A DNA stretch of 64,000 nucleotides from Vagococcus xieshaowenii (GTDB lineage Bacteria > Bacillota > Bacilli > Lactobacillales > Vagococcaceae): assembly GCF_004792515.1 (NCBI RefSeq), contig NZ_CP038865.1, positions 1,277,501 through 1,341,500 of the forward strand, written 5' to 3'. Below, piece by piece: positions 53,960-62,406 of the stretch (its first letter is position 1; every line of letters begins with the position of its first letter). The position numbers and the translations under genes are program-made. The notes beneath the pieces are model-generated. The model was not told where the DNA came from. It worked only from the letters and a program-made list of their open reading frames with translations, and made no database searches.

Positions 53960-54080
53960 TAAAACAATTTTTTTTTTTCAATTTAATCCCTCACTTCTTT
54001 GTTGCCCAATAAGACTTCTATGATCTATTATATAAATTTAAATTGAATTACCCTCATACTTTAGATAGGCATATACTATC

Positions 54081-54093
54081 GTATTCAGAATAC
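54081..54093. promoter_or_regulatory. 13-bp palindrome GTATTCAGAATAC
   Basis: Perfect six-base arms around one central base, about 50 bp upstream of the TATAAT at 54027-54032. A candidate protein-binding site; no regulator can be named. Confidence 0.4.
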
Positions 54094-54111
54094 TATTCCT
54101 TCACATGCATA

Positions 54112-54153
54112 AAAAGGTCAAAAACACTTATTTTTTTTCAAATTTGACCTTTT
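54112..54153 (-). terminator. Hairpin, possible terminator or attenuator
   Basis: Perfect 11-bp arms AAAAGGTCAAA / TTTGACCTTTT with a 20-nt loop; TTTTTATG follows on the minus strand. No minus-strand gene between it and the ptp terminator needs it, so it may be an insulator or lie in a longer leader of the signal peptidase cluster. Confidence 0.5.
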
Positions 54154-54301
54154 AGTAAAACTACAATTTTTTTGAGAGTTTTAGTTTAGAACTGTTTAAC
54201 ACCAAAATAAAAATAATACAATACTAATCTATGTGAAAATGAATGATGATTGGTATAAATTTAATATTTTAACAATTTGTTGCCAATTTATTATTGACAT
54301 A

Positions 54302-54346
54302 AAAACATAGAAGGTGGCTATAATAATGACCACCTTCTATGTTTTA
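54302..54346 (-). terminator. Terminator after the LMW phosphatase gene
   Basis: Perfect 16-bp arms AAAACATAGAAGGTGG / CCACCTTCTATGTTTT with a 12-nt loop; T-rich flank on both sides. Confidence 0.85.
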
Positions 54347-54352
54347 GTAATA

Positions 54353-54823
54353 TTATTTAGACAATATTTTATATATATACAACAACCATTTATCAGTTGC
54401 TTGATCTATTAACTCGTATGTATACTCAAATTCACCTGTATAGTAAGGATCTGGCACATCTGGACGACCGGCTTCAGGCAATACAGATAGGCATGTCACG
54501 ATTTTATCCTGATACTCTATCGGTGCGATGGCTTTTAGATTGGCAATATTTTGTTCATCCATCCCAATAATATAATCAAACGCCTCGAAATCTTGGGGCT
54601 TTATTTGTTCGGATGTGATGCCTGAATAGTCAATGCCTTTCTCGTCTAGCAGTTCTCTTGTTTGATGATACGGTGGTTTACCGACGTTAAAATCACTAGT
54701 GGCACGTGAAGCCACCTCAATTTGATTTGATAAGCCAGCTTGTGAGACTTTGTGACGCATTACGGCTTCGCCAACTGGTGAACGGCAAATGTTTCCTAAA
54801 CAAACAAATAGTACTTTAATCAT
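54353..54823 (-). CDS. Low-molecular-weight protein-tyrosine phosphatase
   Basis: 156-aa cytoplasmic phosphatase. P-loop VCLGNICRSP (CX5R nucleophile Cys and Arg) near the start, and the general-acid Asp in VPDPYYTG. Full length. Overlaps the YaiI-family gene by eight bases. Bacterial members dephosphorylate protein tyrosines or arginines; which one cannot be told here, although the LMW arginine phosphatases (YwlE type) usually have a shorter sequence and a Thr in the P-loop, not seen here. Confidence 0.92.
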   Translation of the reverse strand: MIKVLFVCLGNICRSPVGEAVMRHKVSQAGLSNQIEVASRATSDFNVGKPPYHQTRELLDEKGIDYSGITSEQIKPQDFEAFDYIIGMDEQNIANLKAIAPIEYQDKIVTCLSVLPEAGRPDVPDPYYTGEFEYTYELIDQATDKWLLYIYKILSK

Positions 54824-55271
54824 CTTGGTTATCTCCTTCTGATATTATTTTTGTTAGCAGTTCTTTAAATGTTTCTTTTTGTTCAACCGTCAATTTACTT
54901 GGGCCTTTCGTGCGTTGGCCACTTCTTCTTAGTTTAGCTGAATGATGACGTTGTTCAAGTAATTGATCAATATTGGTATACGTATATTCTTTACCCGTAT
55001 GATGTAACACACGAACTTTTTTAGGTAAAGCAAGTGAAGCTAAGCCATAATCTTGTGTGACAAGAATATCGTGTGCTTGAATTAAGCCGATGATTTTGTA
55101 ATCTGCCGAATCCGCCCCACGATCGACATATACCACTTCGATTTGGTCTGGATGTTTATCACTCACATGATCGTAACTACTAACTAAAATAACTGGGATT
55201 TGCGTCTTTTGAGCAACTTGATAGATTTCTTGCTTAACTGGACAAGCATCTCCATCAATAACAATTCGCAT
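54816..55271 (-). CDS. YaiI/YqxD family protein (UPF0178)
   Basis: 151-aa NYN/PIN-like protein of unknown substrate. Motifs: IVIDGDACPVKQEI (metal-binding Asp residues), VDRGADSADYKI, LVTQDYGLASLAL and RRSGQRTKGPSKLT. The fold is related to nucleases, so an RNase role is plausible but unproven. ATG 55271 has GAAAGGAGC six bases upstream. Followed by overlapping LMW phosphatase. Confidence 0.88.
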   Translation of the reverse strand: MRIVIDGDACPVKQEIYQVAQKTQIPVILVSSYDHVSDKHPDQIEVVYVDRGADSADYKIIGLIQAHDILVTQDYGLASLALPKKVRVLHHTGKEYTYTNIDQLLEQRHHSAKLRRSGQRTKGPSKLTVEQKETFKELLTKIISEGDNQDD

Positions 55272-55286
55272 ATAATAGCTCCTTTC

Positions 55287-55323
55287 AAAAAAGGATTGTG
55301 ACAAATGGCCACAATCCTTTTTA
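55287..55323 (-). terminator. Terminator after leuS
   Basis: Arms AAAAGGATTGTG / CACAATCCTTTT with a nine-base loop and T-runs on both sides; lies directly upstream of the YaiI-family gene's ribosome site. Confidence 0.75.
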
Positions 55324-55325
55324 CT

Positions 55326-55433
55326 TTTCTATTTAGGCTTTCGGGGACAACATATTGCTCAAAAGTCATTCGTCCCCTTAAGCACTTTATCTAATCCGGC
55401 TTTTGGTCGGAGCTAAACACGACTACAAGCACT
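55326..55433 (-). other. leuS 3' untranslated region with inverted and direct repeats
   Basis: 108 bp, richer in GC than surrounding gaps. Contains GGGGAC...GTCCCC (minus strand, about 55340-55376) and the ten-mer AAGCACTTTA at 55380-55389 and again at 55427-55436. A CCG..CGG element (CTCCGACCAAAAGCCGGA) lies between. Function unknown. Confidence 0.4.
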
Positions 55434-57848
55434 TTAATTTGCGACAATATTGACTAGTTTGCCTGGTACAGCTATGACTTTACGAATCGTTTTGCCTTCT
55501 AATTGTGGGGCAATTTGTTCGTGTGCAATCGCGAATTTCTCTAAGTCTTCTTTGTTAATATCAATCGCTACTTCAACACGCGCGCGCACTTTTCCGTTGA
55601 TTTGGATGACGATTTCGGCTGTATCTTCGGTTAACTCGTCTTCGTCATAAGTTGGCCAAGCAACGTAAGAAATATCGTTTTCGTTCCCTAGAATTTGCCA
55701 CAACTCTTCACCTAAATGAGGTGCGATTGGCGCTAGTAATTGGACGAAGCCTTTAATGTATTCATAAGGAAGTGCATCTTGTTTATTCGCTTCATTAACA
55801 AAAATCATTAATTGTGAAATGGCTGTATTAAAGTGTAAGATTTCGTAATCTTCGGTCACTTTTTTCACTGTTTGATGGTAAACTTTTGTCAATTTACCGT
55901 CATTTTTCGTTGTGATACGGTCACGCATTTTGCCGTTTTCATCAACAATTAGACGCCATACGCGGTCTAAGAATTTACGAGAACCTTCTAATCCGTTTTC
56001 GCTCCAAGCGATTGAGGCGTCTAATGGTCCCATGAACATTTCGTATAAACGTAATGTATCTGCCCCATATTTTTCAACGACATCATCAGGGTTCACAACA
56101 TTGCCTTTTGATTTAGACATTTTTTCATTGTTACTACCTAAAATCATCCCTTGATTGAACAGGCGTTGGAATGGTTCTTTTGTACCAACTACACCGATAT
56201 CGTATAAGAATTTATGCCAGAAACGAGCATACAATAAGTGAAGTACCGCATGTTCTGCACCACCGATATACATATCCACCGGTAACCATTTCGCTAATTT
56301 AGCAGGATCAGCAATTTGTTCATGATTATGAGGATCGATATAACGTAAGTAATACCATGAGCTACCTGCCCATTGTGGCATTGTATTGGTTTCACGGCGA
56401 CCTTTTTTACCTGTTACTGGATCTACAACATTTACCCATTCTTCAATGTTCGCAAGAGGTGATTCACCAGTACCGCTTGGCTGAATGTCGGTTGTTTTTG
56501 GTAAAGCTAGTGGTAATTCTTCTTCTGGAACAGTTGTCATCGTACCATCTTCCCAATGAATCACAGGGATCGGTTCTCCCCAATAACGTTGGCGAGAGAA
56601 TAACCAGTCACGTAGGCGGTAGTTGACTTCTTTTTTACCAATACCTTTTTCAGTTAACCAATCAATCATTTTAGCAATCGCTGTTTCGTTGTCTAAACCG
56701 TTTAGAAAATCAGAATTGATATGTGTCCCTTCACCTGTGTGAGCAGCTTCTTCGATGTTGCCACCGTCAATCACTGGAATAATGGATAAGCCAAATGTTT
56801 TAGCAAATTCGTAGTCACGTTCGTCGTGAGCTGGAACCGCCATAATAGCACCTGTACCGTAGCTTGCTAACACATAATCAGCAATCCAAATTGGCATTTT
56901 CTCACCATTAGCTGGGTTAATCGCGTAAGCACCTGTGAAGACTCCTGTTTTTCCTTTAGAGAGCTCCGTACGGTCTAAGTCAGATTTTTTCTCTGCCTCT
57001 TTGATATATGCTTCAACTGCGTCTGCTTGTTCATCCGTCATAATGTCTTTAACTAATGGTAGTTCTGGCGCCATAACGGCATACGTTGCACCAAATAATG
57101 TATCTGGACGTGTAGTAAATGCCGTAAAGTTGTGATCTGTCCCATCAATTTGGAACGTAATATGTGCGCCTTCTGAGCGTCCAATCCAGTGACGTTGCAT
57201 CTCTTTGATGCTTTCTGGCCAATCAACTTCTTCTAAATCATCAATTAAACGATCTGCATAGGCTGTAATTTTAAGCATCCATTGCTTCATCGGTTTGCGG
57301 ACAACTGGATGTCCTCCACGCTCTGATAAGCCATCGATAACTTCTTCGTTTGCTAAGACCGTTCCTAAAGCAGGACACCAGTTAACCGCAACTTCTGATT
57401 CATAGGCTAAGCCTTTTTCATATAATTTAGTAAAAATCCATTGTGTCCATTTATAGTAATTTGGATCTGTGGTATTAATTTCACGGTCCCAATCGTAACT
57501 AAAACCTAATGAATTAATTTGACGCTTGAATGTTTGAATATTCTTTTCAGTAAATTCCGCTGGATCGTTACCAGTATCTAGGGCATATTGCTCAGCGGGT
57601 AAACCAAACGCATCCCACCCCATTGGATGTAGAACATTGTAACCTTGCGCACGTTTTAAACGTGACAAGATATCTGTTGCTGTGTAACCTTCTGGATGTC
57701 CAACGTGTAAACCTTGTCCTGATGGGTATGGAAACATATCTAACGCATAAAAGTTAGGCTTGTTGTCATCTTCTGTTGTTTTGAACGTGTGTTCTTTGGC
57801 CCAATGTTGTTGCCACTTTTGCTCAATTTCTCTGTGATTAAAAACCAT
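55434..57848 (-). CDS. leuS: Leucine--tRNA ligase
   Basis: Charges tRNA-Leu. The 804-aa class I synthetase has the HIGH-type motif [15 protein letters not shown], an editing CP1 domain with [14 protein letters not shown], and the [14 protein letters not shown] loop. Start ATG 57848 ([13 protein letters not shown]) has AGGAGGG upstream; the frame stays open another 47 codons through the T-box leader, but that stretch is untranslated RNA. Length is normal for Gram-positive LeuRS. Controlled by the leucine T-box immediately upstream. Confidence 0.97.
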   Translation of the reverse strand: MVFNHREIEQKWQQHWAKEHTFKTTEDDNKPNFYALDMFPYPSGQGLHVGHPEGYTATDILSRLKRAQGYNVLHPMGWDAFGLPAEQYALDTGNDPAEFTEKNIQTFKRQINSLGFSYDWDREINTTDPNYYKWTQWIFTKLYEKGLAYESEVAVNWCPALGTVLANEEVIDGLSERGGHPVVRKPMKQWMLKITAYADRLIDDLEEVDWPESIKEMQRHWIGRSEGAHITFQIDGTDHNFTAFTTRPDTLFGATYAVMAPELPLVKDIMTDEQADAVEAYIKEAEKKSDLDRTELSKGKTGVFTGAYAINPANGEKMPIWIADYVLASYGTGAIMAVPAHDERDYEFAKTFGLSIIPVIDGGNIEEAAHTGEGTHINSDFLNGLDNETAIAKMIDWLTEKGIGKKEVNYRLRDWLFSRQRYWGEPIPVIHWEDGTMTTVPEEELPLALPKTTDIQPSGTGESPLANIEEWVNVVDPVTGKKGRRETNTMPQWAGSSWYYLRYIDPHNHEQIADPAKLAKWLPVDMYIGGAEHAVLHLLYARFWHKFLYDIGVVGTKEPFQRLFNQGMILGSNNEKMSKSKGNVVNPDDVVEKYGADTLRLYEMFMGPLDASIAWSENGLEGSRKFLDRVWRLIVDENGKMRDRITTKNDGKLTKVYHQTVKKVTEDYEILHFNTAISQLMIFVNEANKQDALPYEYIKGFVQLLAPIAPHLGEELWQILGNENDISYVAWPTYDEDELTEDTAEIVIQINGKVRARVEVAIDINKEDLEKFAIAHEQIAPQLEGKTIRKVIAVPGKLVNIVAN

Positions 57849-57864
57849 TATTTTCCCTCCTAAA

Positions 57865-58105
57865 TATAATAAAAAAGTCCTATAAAAGCGTAATAAAACA
57901 CTTTTATAGGACGTAATGTCAATTACGTGGTACCACCTAAATTCGTTTGACAAATTAGTCAAACCTCTACAGCTTGTAACGAAAGCCATCCGTTCTATAG
58001 TAGAAATTACTCCAAGGCAAGTTCAAAGTATTCCTTTATGCATTCACAGCAACCATGCACTCTCTTGAAAGGAACTATCTCTTACTACTCCTCTTCTCAG
58101 TTGAT
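57865..58105 (-). ncRNA. T-box riboswitch controlling leuS
   Basis: Leader RNA that senses uncharged tRNA-Leu. The T-box AGGTGGTACCACG (complement 57926-57938) that pairs with the tRNA acceptor end is perfect. Upstream is a Stem I whose specifier-loop region GGAATACTTTGAACTTGCC (about 58017-58035) includes a CUU leucine codon (58026-58028), the probable specifier. The AGTA-type loop elements and antiterminator/terminator switch follow. Together with the promoter and the leuS start it accounts for the whole gap from 57849 to 58159. Confidence 0.9.
57870..57912 (-). terminator. T-box terminator of leuS
   Basis: Minus-strand arms GTCCTATAAAAG / CTTTTATAGGAC (12 bp) with loop TGTTTTATTACG, then TTTTTTA. 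It is the alternative to the antiterminator containing the T-box. Confidence 0.88.
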
Positions 58106-58108
58106 GTC

Positions 58109-58137
58109 ATCATATCAAATATATGGCTTAATTGCAA
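58109..58137 (-). promoter_or_regulatory. Promoter of the T-box/leuS transcript
   Basis: Minus-strand TTGCAA (58132-58137), 17 bp, TATGAT (58109-58114), just upstream of the T-box leader. Confidence 0.75.
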
Positions 58138-58159
58138 CTTATTATATCGTCTCAACAAG

Positions 58160-60340
58160 TTATTTTAATGTCAATGTTTGACCAATATAAATAGCATCCT
58201 TAGTTAATTTGTTTAACTCTTTCAACTCTTTTACTGTTAACTTGTTCTTTTTAGCGATTGAATATAACGTATCACCTTTTTTTACTTCATACGTTTTCTT
58301 CTCATCAGTATTAGTTGTTGATGCTGGTTGATTTTTTTCAGTTATAACTAATTTTTGTCCCACATAGATAATATGGTTACGTAAGTTATTTAGCTTTTTC
58401 AATTGTTCAACTGACATCCCATGTTTATTGGCTACGCTAAATAAGGTATCATCCTTACCTACTGTATATGTTCCGTTAATTGATACATCAGCTTGAGATG
58501 TCTGTGTAGAAGTAGACGAAACTGTTGTTTTTTCTTCAGCATGGTCTGCTATTTTCAACGTTTGACCTACATAGATCACATCACTCTTCAAGGCGTTCCA
58601 TTGTTTTAAGTTAGCTAAGCTAACATTATAATTTTTTGCAATAGAATACAAAGTGTCGCTCGCTTTAACAGTATAACGTTTCATATTAATATTAGATGAT
58701 TGACTCGTATTACTTGGAGCGTTTGATGTGCTTGTTTGATCATTTGTTGTTTCTTGTGAGGGTTGTTTAACTGTCAAACGTTGCCCTACAAAAATCATGT
58801 CGCCACTCATCTTATTCCATGATTTAATTTGTACAACACTCACACCATATTTTCTAGAAATACTTGATAAAGTGTCACCTGCTGCTACTTGATGTGTTTT
58901 GGTTGAGCTTTGATTGTTTTCATTTTTATTAGGTGTTGTATGAGTTGATGCACTTGATGATTTTTTGCTAACTTTTAGTGATTGCCCAACATAGATGGTA
59001 TCCGTCGTTAACTTATTCCACGATTTAATTTGCGCAACACTTACACCATGTTTATTGGCAATACGATAAAGCGTGTCACCTGCTGCTACTTTATACGTTG
59101 TGGCGTTGCCACTTGTATTGTCCGCTTGCTCTTTATGTTGCGTATTATTAGTTGTTCCCTCAACTTTTTGAGTGCCAACTTTTAATGATTGCCCCACGTA
59201 TATCGCATCATTCTTCAAACCATTCCATGATTTGATTTGCGCAACACTTACACCGTATTGACGCGCCAAACTATATAACGTATTACCAGATACGACTTTG
59301 TGTATATGAGCCGACTGAGTTGTTCCTGTAGATTGACCTGATGCATTGTGATCGGCTTCTTGTTGATTATTGGTTGAATGTTTGCTTACTTTCAATTGTT
59401 GGCCAACATATATTAGATCCCCTGATAATTTATTCCATGAACGTAGCTGAGCGACCGTGACACCATGTTTTTTTGAAATTTTTGTTAATGTGTCACCTGC
59501 CTGTACGTTATAATATGAAAATTCTTCTGAAGGTTTAGACGTCGTCAATGGATTATCCAAAGAACTATTCCCGTTATTACCAACTGTTCCATTATCTGAT
59601 ACATTTGGGTGACTACCAGGTGTATCAAAAGCAGTTAAATTATATCGTTCAATAATATTATTTAATTTAGAACCATAATTAGGATCTGTTGCATAACGGC
59701 CTGTTAACCATGCCGTTGCTTGACGATAAGAGTTACTATTGCTCTTCCATGCGCCAGAATAATAGTAATTGCCAGAAGCAAAACTAGTATTTCTTAACAC
59801 ATAGGCATTATCGTACAACGATTCTCTATAAGAGGGATATTTTCTAAAGGACGCATTCACATAGACATCTTTACCATTAATATGTTCCCATGTTCTCATT
59901 ATGACACTCTGACCGTTATACGAACCTTTAATACCAAATAAGTTATGATTAGGATAGCTCGCTAAACCACTATTCCCCCATGAACTTTCTAATATAGCTT
60001 GTGCTACCATAATAGACGCATATAAATCGTTTTCATCTGCCACTACTTGAGCTAAGCTTCCGATTTGTTTGACAAAATCCGCTTGAGAGGCAAACGCTGT
60101 AATCACTTGAGGTGTTTTTACGGTTTCAATTGAGGGTAATTTATCTTTTTCTTGTTTGCCCTCTACTTTTACTGACTGCTCATTATCTAATTCTTCAGCA
60201 TTTACTAATTGAGAGCCATCTAATAAGGTCCCTAAAGAACCCATTGCTAGGGTTGTCCCTAATAGTGAAGTTGACTTTTTCATTAAAAATGACTGACTAT
60301 TATATTTTTTCTCTTTATTGCCACTGTGTTTTTTGATCAT
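58160..60340 (-). CDS. LysM-containing peptidoglycan N-acetylglucosaminidase (autolysin)
   Basis: 726-aa secreted autolysin that cuts peptidoglycan glycans, likely for daughter-cell separation. A long N-terminus (about 20 polar residues before the hydrophobic core MKKSTSLLGTTLAMGSLGTL) ends near VNA|EE. GH73 domain about 85-240 (catalytic Glu in AILESSWG; HNLFGIKG; FRKYPSY). Seven LysM repeats follow from about 277 (for example YYNVQAGDTLTKISKKHG, last YEVKKGDTLYSIAKKNK), joined by Ser/Thr/Asn/Gln linkers. LysM binds the glycan. The catalytic domain resembles that of the hydrolase at 48.8-51.1 kb, but the anchoring differs. Confidence 0.93.
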   Translation of the reverse strand: MIKKHSGNKEKKYNSQSFLMKKSTSLLGTTLAMGSLGTLLDGSQLVNAEELDNEQSVKVEGKQEKDKLPSIETVKTPQVITAFASQADFVKQIGSLAQVVADENDLYASIMVAQAILESSWGNSGLASYPNHNLFGIKGSYNGQSVIMRTWEHINGKDVYVNASFRKYPSYRESLYDNAYVLRNTSFASGNYYYSGAWKSNSNSYRQATAWLTGRYATDPNYGSKLNNIIERYNLTAFDTPGSHPNVSDNGTVGNNGNSSLDNPLTTSKPSEEFSYYNVQAGDTLTKISKKHGVTVAQLRSWNKLSGDLIYVGQQLKVSKHSTNNQQEADHNASGQSTGTTQSAHIHKVVSGNTLYSLARQYGVSVAQIKSWNGLKNDAIYVGQSLKVGTQKVEGTTNNTQHKEQADNTSGNATTYKVAAGDTLYRIANKHGVSVAQIKSWNKLTTDTIYVGQSLKVSKKSSSASTHTTPNKNENNQSSTKTHQVAAGDTLSSISRKYGVSVVQIKSWNKMSGDMIFVGQRLTVKQPSQETTNDQTSTSNAPSNTSQSSNINMKRYTVKASDTLYSIAKNYNVSLANLKQWNALKSDVIYVGQTLKIADHAEEKTTVSSTSTQTSQADVSINGTYTVGKDDTLFSVANKHGMSVEQLKKLNNLRNHIIYVGQKLVITEKNQPASTTNTDEKKTYEVKKGDTLYSIAKKNKLTVKELKELNKLTKDAIYIGQTLTLK

Positions 60341-60480
60341 TTAAACAAATCCTCCCAACATATCCATATATAGATAGCTAATTAAATTCTAACATTTTTA
60401 TGATCATAAATCATTTATTTAATAAATTTGTAATATATTAAACATATTTCATACTTTAGACTGATTTTAGTGATATGTCA

Positions 60481-60510
60481 TTGTCTTTTGTCACTCATTT
60501 GTACTATGAT
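60481..60510 (+). promoter_or_regulatory. Promoter of the DUF1700/DUF4097 pair
   Basis: TTGTCT (60481-60486), 18 bp, TATGAT (60505-60510), 30 bp before the ATG at 60541. Confidence 0.55.
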
Positions 60511-60540
60511 ACAAGAAACGAACACTTAGGAGATTATTCA

Positions 60541-61167
60541 ATGTATGAACATACTTATTTACAAAAACTTAATGACGCATTAATTAATATTCCCTCTAAA
60601 GAAAAGACGTTAATTTTGACATACTATCAAGAGCTTATTCATAAAGAGCACTTAACGGATCAATCAGAAGAAACGATTATCCAGGCATTAGGTGATCCTG
60701 TCATCATTGCGGCGGCTATATTAAAAAAAAATAGGGCCAAAACTTCCCAGTCTCCGTATGAGCAGCAAGGGTGGCAAGAATGGTCTGATCAAGGTATGGA
60801 TGATAAATTCGATACAAAAAAAAGTAAACGAACTCGTCCATACTCTAAATTACAACGAGTCTTACAAATATTAGGATTGCTTTTTATTAACTTAACCTTA
60901 ATGTTTTGGCTATTTTTATGTATCGGTATTTTAATTGTCTGTGGCTGGATTGTTAGTATAACCTTTGTTATCAGCCCAATTATATTAATTGCAGCTTATT
61001 TCACCCCTTACCTAACTTATCCACTATTTAGTCTATCTATCGGATGTGTCCTCTTTGGCCTAGGGATTGTCGGTTGTTATCTTTGTAAAACACTGACTAA
61101 ATATTTTTGGAGAGTAACGAAGTATTACTTCTACGCTAATTTACACGTTTTGAGAGGTGACTATTAA
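60541..61167 (+). CDS. DUF1700-family membrane protein
   Basis: 208-aa protein with the HAAS/DUF1700 signature: an N-terminal helical domain (about 1-65: YLQKLNDALINIPSKEKTLILTYYQELI ... EETIIQALGDPVIIAAAIL), a charged linker, and four hydrophobic segments (about 105-200). Such proteins are usually coupled with a sigma or PadR regulator and a DUF4097 protein in envelope-stress modules; here no regulator precedes it. ATG 60541 has AGGAG at eight bases; the longer frame runs through the promoter. Confidence 0.85.
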   Translation: MYEHTYLQKLNDALINIPSKEKTLILTYYQELIHKEHLTDQSEETIIQALGDPVIIAAAILKKNRAKTSQSPYEQQGWQEWSDQGMDDKFDTKKSKRTRPYSKLQRVLQILGLLFINLTLMFWLFLCIGILIVCGWIVSITFVISPIILIAAYFTPYLTYPLFSLSIGCVLFGLGIVGCYLCKTLTKYFWRVTKYYFYANLHVLRGDY

Positions 61168-62303
61168 TGAAAAAATCAACCAAATTTATGATGGGAATTG
61201 CTTTACTTTCGGTTATTATCGGAATAATTGGGATTGGCTTTAGCTTAAACCGATTTGAAAAGACTAGATTACGTGATGAATTATCTCTACCTACTAACGC
61301 TAATACCTTAACTATTGAAATTAAAAAAGGGAGTCAGCTAGATCTCAATATAACACAAACCAGTAATCCAACCATTCAATTAAATGAAGATGGCTTTATC
61401 CCGCAAGATATCTCTTACGAACTATCAGAAATAGATAAAAAATGGCACCTTGAATTAGAAAATCATCCAGTTGAACAAAAAGACACAGTAATAGGTTTCT
61501 ATTCACCATCATTAAATTCCATACATATTCAGTTACCTAAACAAGTGACTCATTTAAATATTGTAACCCATGAAGGTGACCATCCCAATATCCATGTATC
61601 TAATATGTCACTTGCCTCATTAAACACCAATACGTCGTCAACCAATTTACGCTTAAATAATCTCAAACTTGATGAAATAAAAACCCAACAACTTTCAGGA
61701 ACAATAACTATTGATCAATCAACGATTTATAAAGACACAAACATAGAATCAAACGAAAGTGCCACCTATTTTTATCATTCTAAGTTCCTAGAAAAAACAC
61801 TTATAGAGTCAAGCGAAGGCAATAGCCAATTATTTGCTAATCAATTTGATGACGTCACTGTCCTTAATGAAAAAGGAATAATCAGTTTTGAAAATAATTC
61901 AGGAAATACAACGCTAAAAAATGAATATGGTGATATTTATTTGATTAACCCTAAAGATACCAGTCAAAATAAAGTAACCAACACTAAAGGCAACATATTT
62001 GTTACTTTACTAGAAGGTCATGAAGCACAACAGACAATTAAAATCGATAACCCTAAAACAGATGTCCAAGCATTTGATACGGCTACTATCGTAAAAAATA
62101 ATGAACCTGCCGCTATTCAATTAAGTACACAATCAGGGGCCATTCAATTAATGCAATTCAAAATTGATAAAGACGCATCTGATAAAGATTCCCATGATAC
62201 TTATTATTATTTAGATAAAACGCCGATTGACAACAATCGAGCTGATTATTTATCTTTTGATACGCTTTACTATGCCTCTGATTGTTTCGTTCAACTACCA
62301 TAA
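61167..62303 (+). CDS. DUF4097-family protein (putative adhesin-like beta-helix)
   Basis: 378-aa membrane-anchored protein: one N-terminal helix (about 8-27), then an extracellular beta-solenoid-like DUF4097 region (GSQLDLNITQTSNP, LRLNNLKLDEIKTQQLSGTITIDQS, TVLNEKGIISFENNSGNTTLKNEYGDIYL). Start overlaps the stop of the DUF1700 gene by one base (TAATG). The pair resembles the Firmicutes envelope-stress accessory module. Exact role unknown. Confidence 0.82.
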   Translation: MKKSTKFMMGIALLSVIIGIIGIGFSLNRFEKTRLRDELSLPTNANTLTIEIKKGSQLDLNITQTSNPTIQLNEDGFIPQDISYELSEIDKKWHLELENHPVEQKDTVIGFYSPSLNSIHIQLPKQVTHLNIVTHEGDHPNIHVSNMSLASLNTNTSSTNLRLNNLKLDEIKTQQLSGTITIDQSTIYKDTNIESNESATYFYHSKFLEKTLIESSEGNSQLFANQFDDVTVLNEKGIISFENNSGNTTLKNEYGDIYLINPKDTSQNKVTNTKGNIFVTLLEGHEAQQTIKIDNPKTDVQAFDTATIVKNNEPAAIQLSTQSGAIQLMQFKIDKDASDKDSHDTYYYLDKTPIDNNRADYLSFDTLYYASDCFVQLP

Positions 62304-62327
62304 ACGCTAAAAATCAATAATCAGTTG

Positions 62328-62336
62328 TGATATAAT
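62328..62336 (+). promoter_or_regulatory. Extended -10 promoter candidate of the PAP2 gene
   Basis: TGATATAAT: TG then one base then a consensus TATAAT (62331-62336). No -35 seen. If used, transcription begins within the first bases of the hairpin at 62341-62370. Confidence 0.4.
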
Positions 62337-62340
62337 GAAC

Positions 62341-62373
62341 AGGGAGTGTGATAAATTAATCACACTCCCTTTA
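62341..62373 (+). terminator. Terminator of the DUF1700/DUF4097 unit
   Basis: Perfect 12-bp arms AGGGAGTGTGAT / ATCACACTCCCT, six-base loop, then TTTAATTG. The T-run is short. Confidence 0.7.
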
Positions 62374-62406
62374 ATTGTCTATAATTATTATGAAAAGAGG
62401 GATTCT

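Larger units (their letters stand above)
53982..54352. other. 371-bp regulatory region upstream of the signal peptidase/DivIVA cluster
   Basis: No gene. On the minus strand a perfect TATAAT lies at 54027-54032 without a -35 at the right distance. Upstream of it are a 13-bp palindrome (54081-54093), a long hairpin (54112-54153) and a GAACTGTT element (54189-54196) like the arms at 46463-46504. The ptp terminator closes the region. Confidence 0.5.

Noticed and set aside
48094-53981. Type VII or accessory Sec secretion system
   Set aside because: No FtsK/EccC-type ATPase, WXG100 protein, SecA2 or SecY2 is encoded in or near the cluster.
55184-55369. Upstream extension and overlapping frame at the start of the YaiI-family gene
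   Set aside because: The frames run through the leuS terminator hairpin; the ATG at 55271 has a proper ribosome site and gives the normal N-terminus.
57849-57989. 47-codon N-terminal extension of LeuRS
   Set aside because: The segment is the T-box antiterminator/terminator; known LeuRS proteins begin at the ATG chosen.
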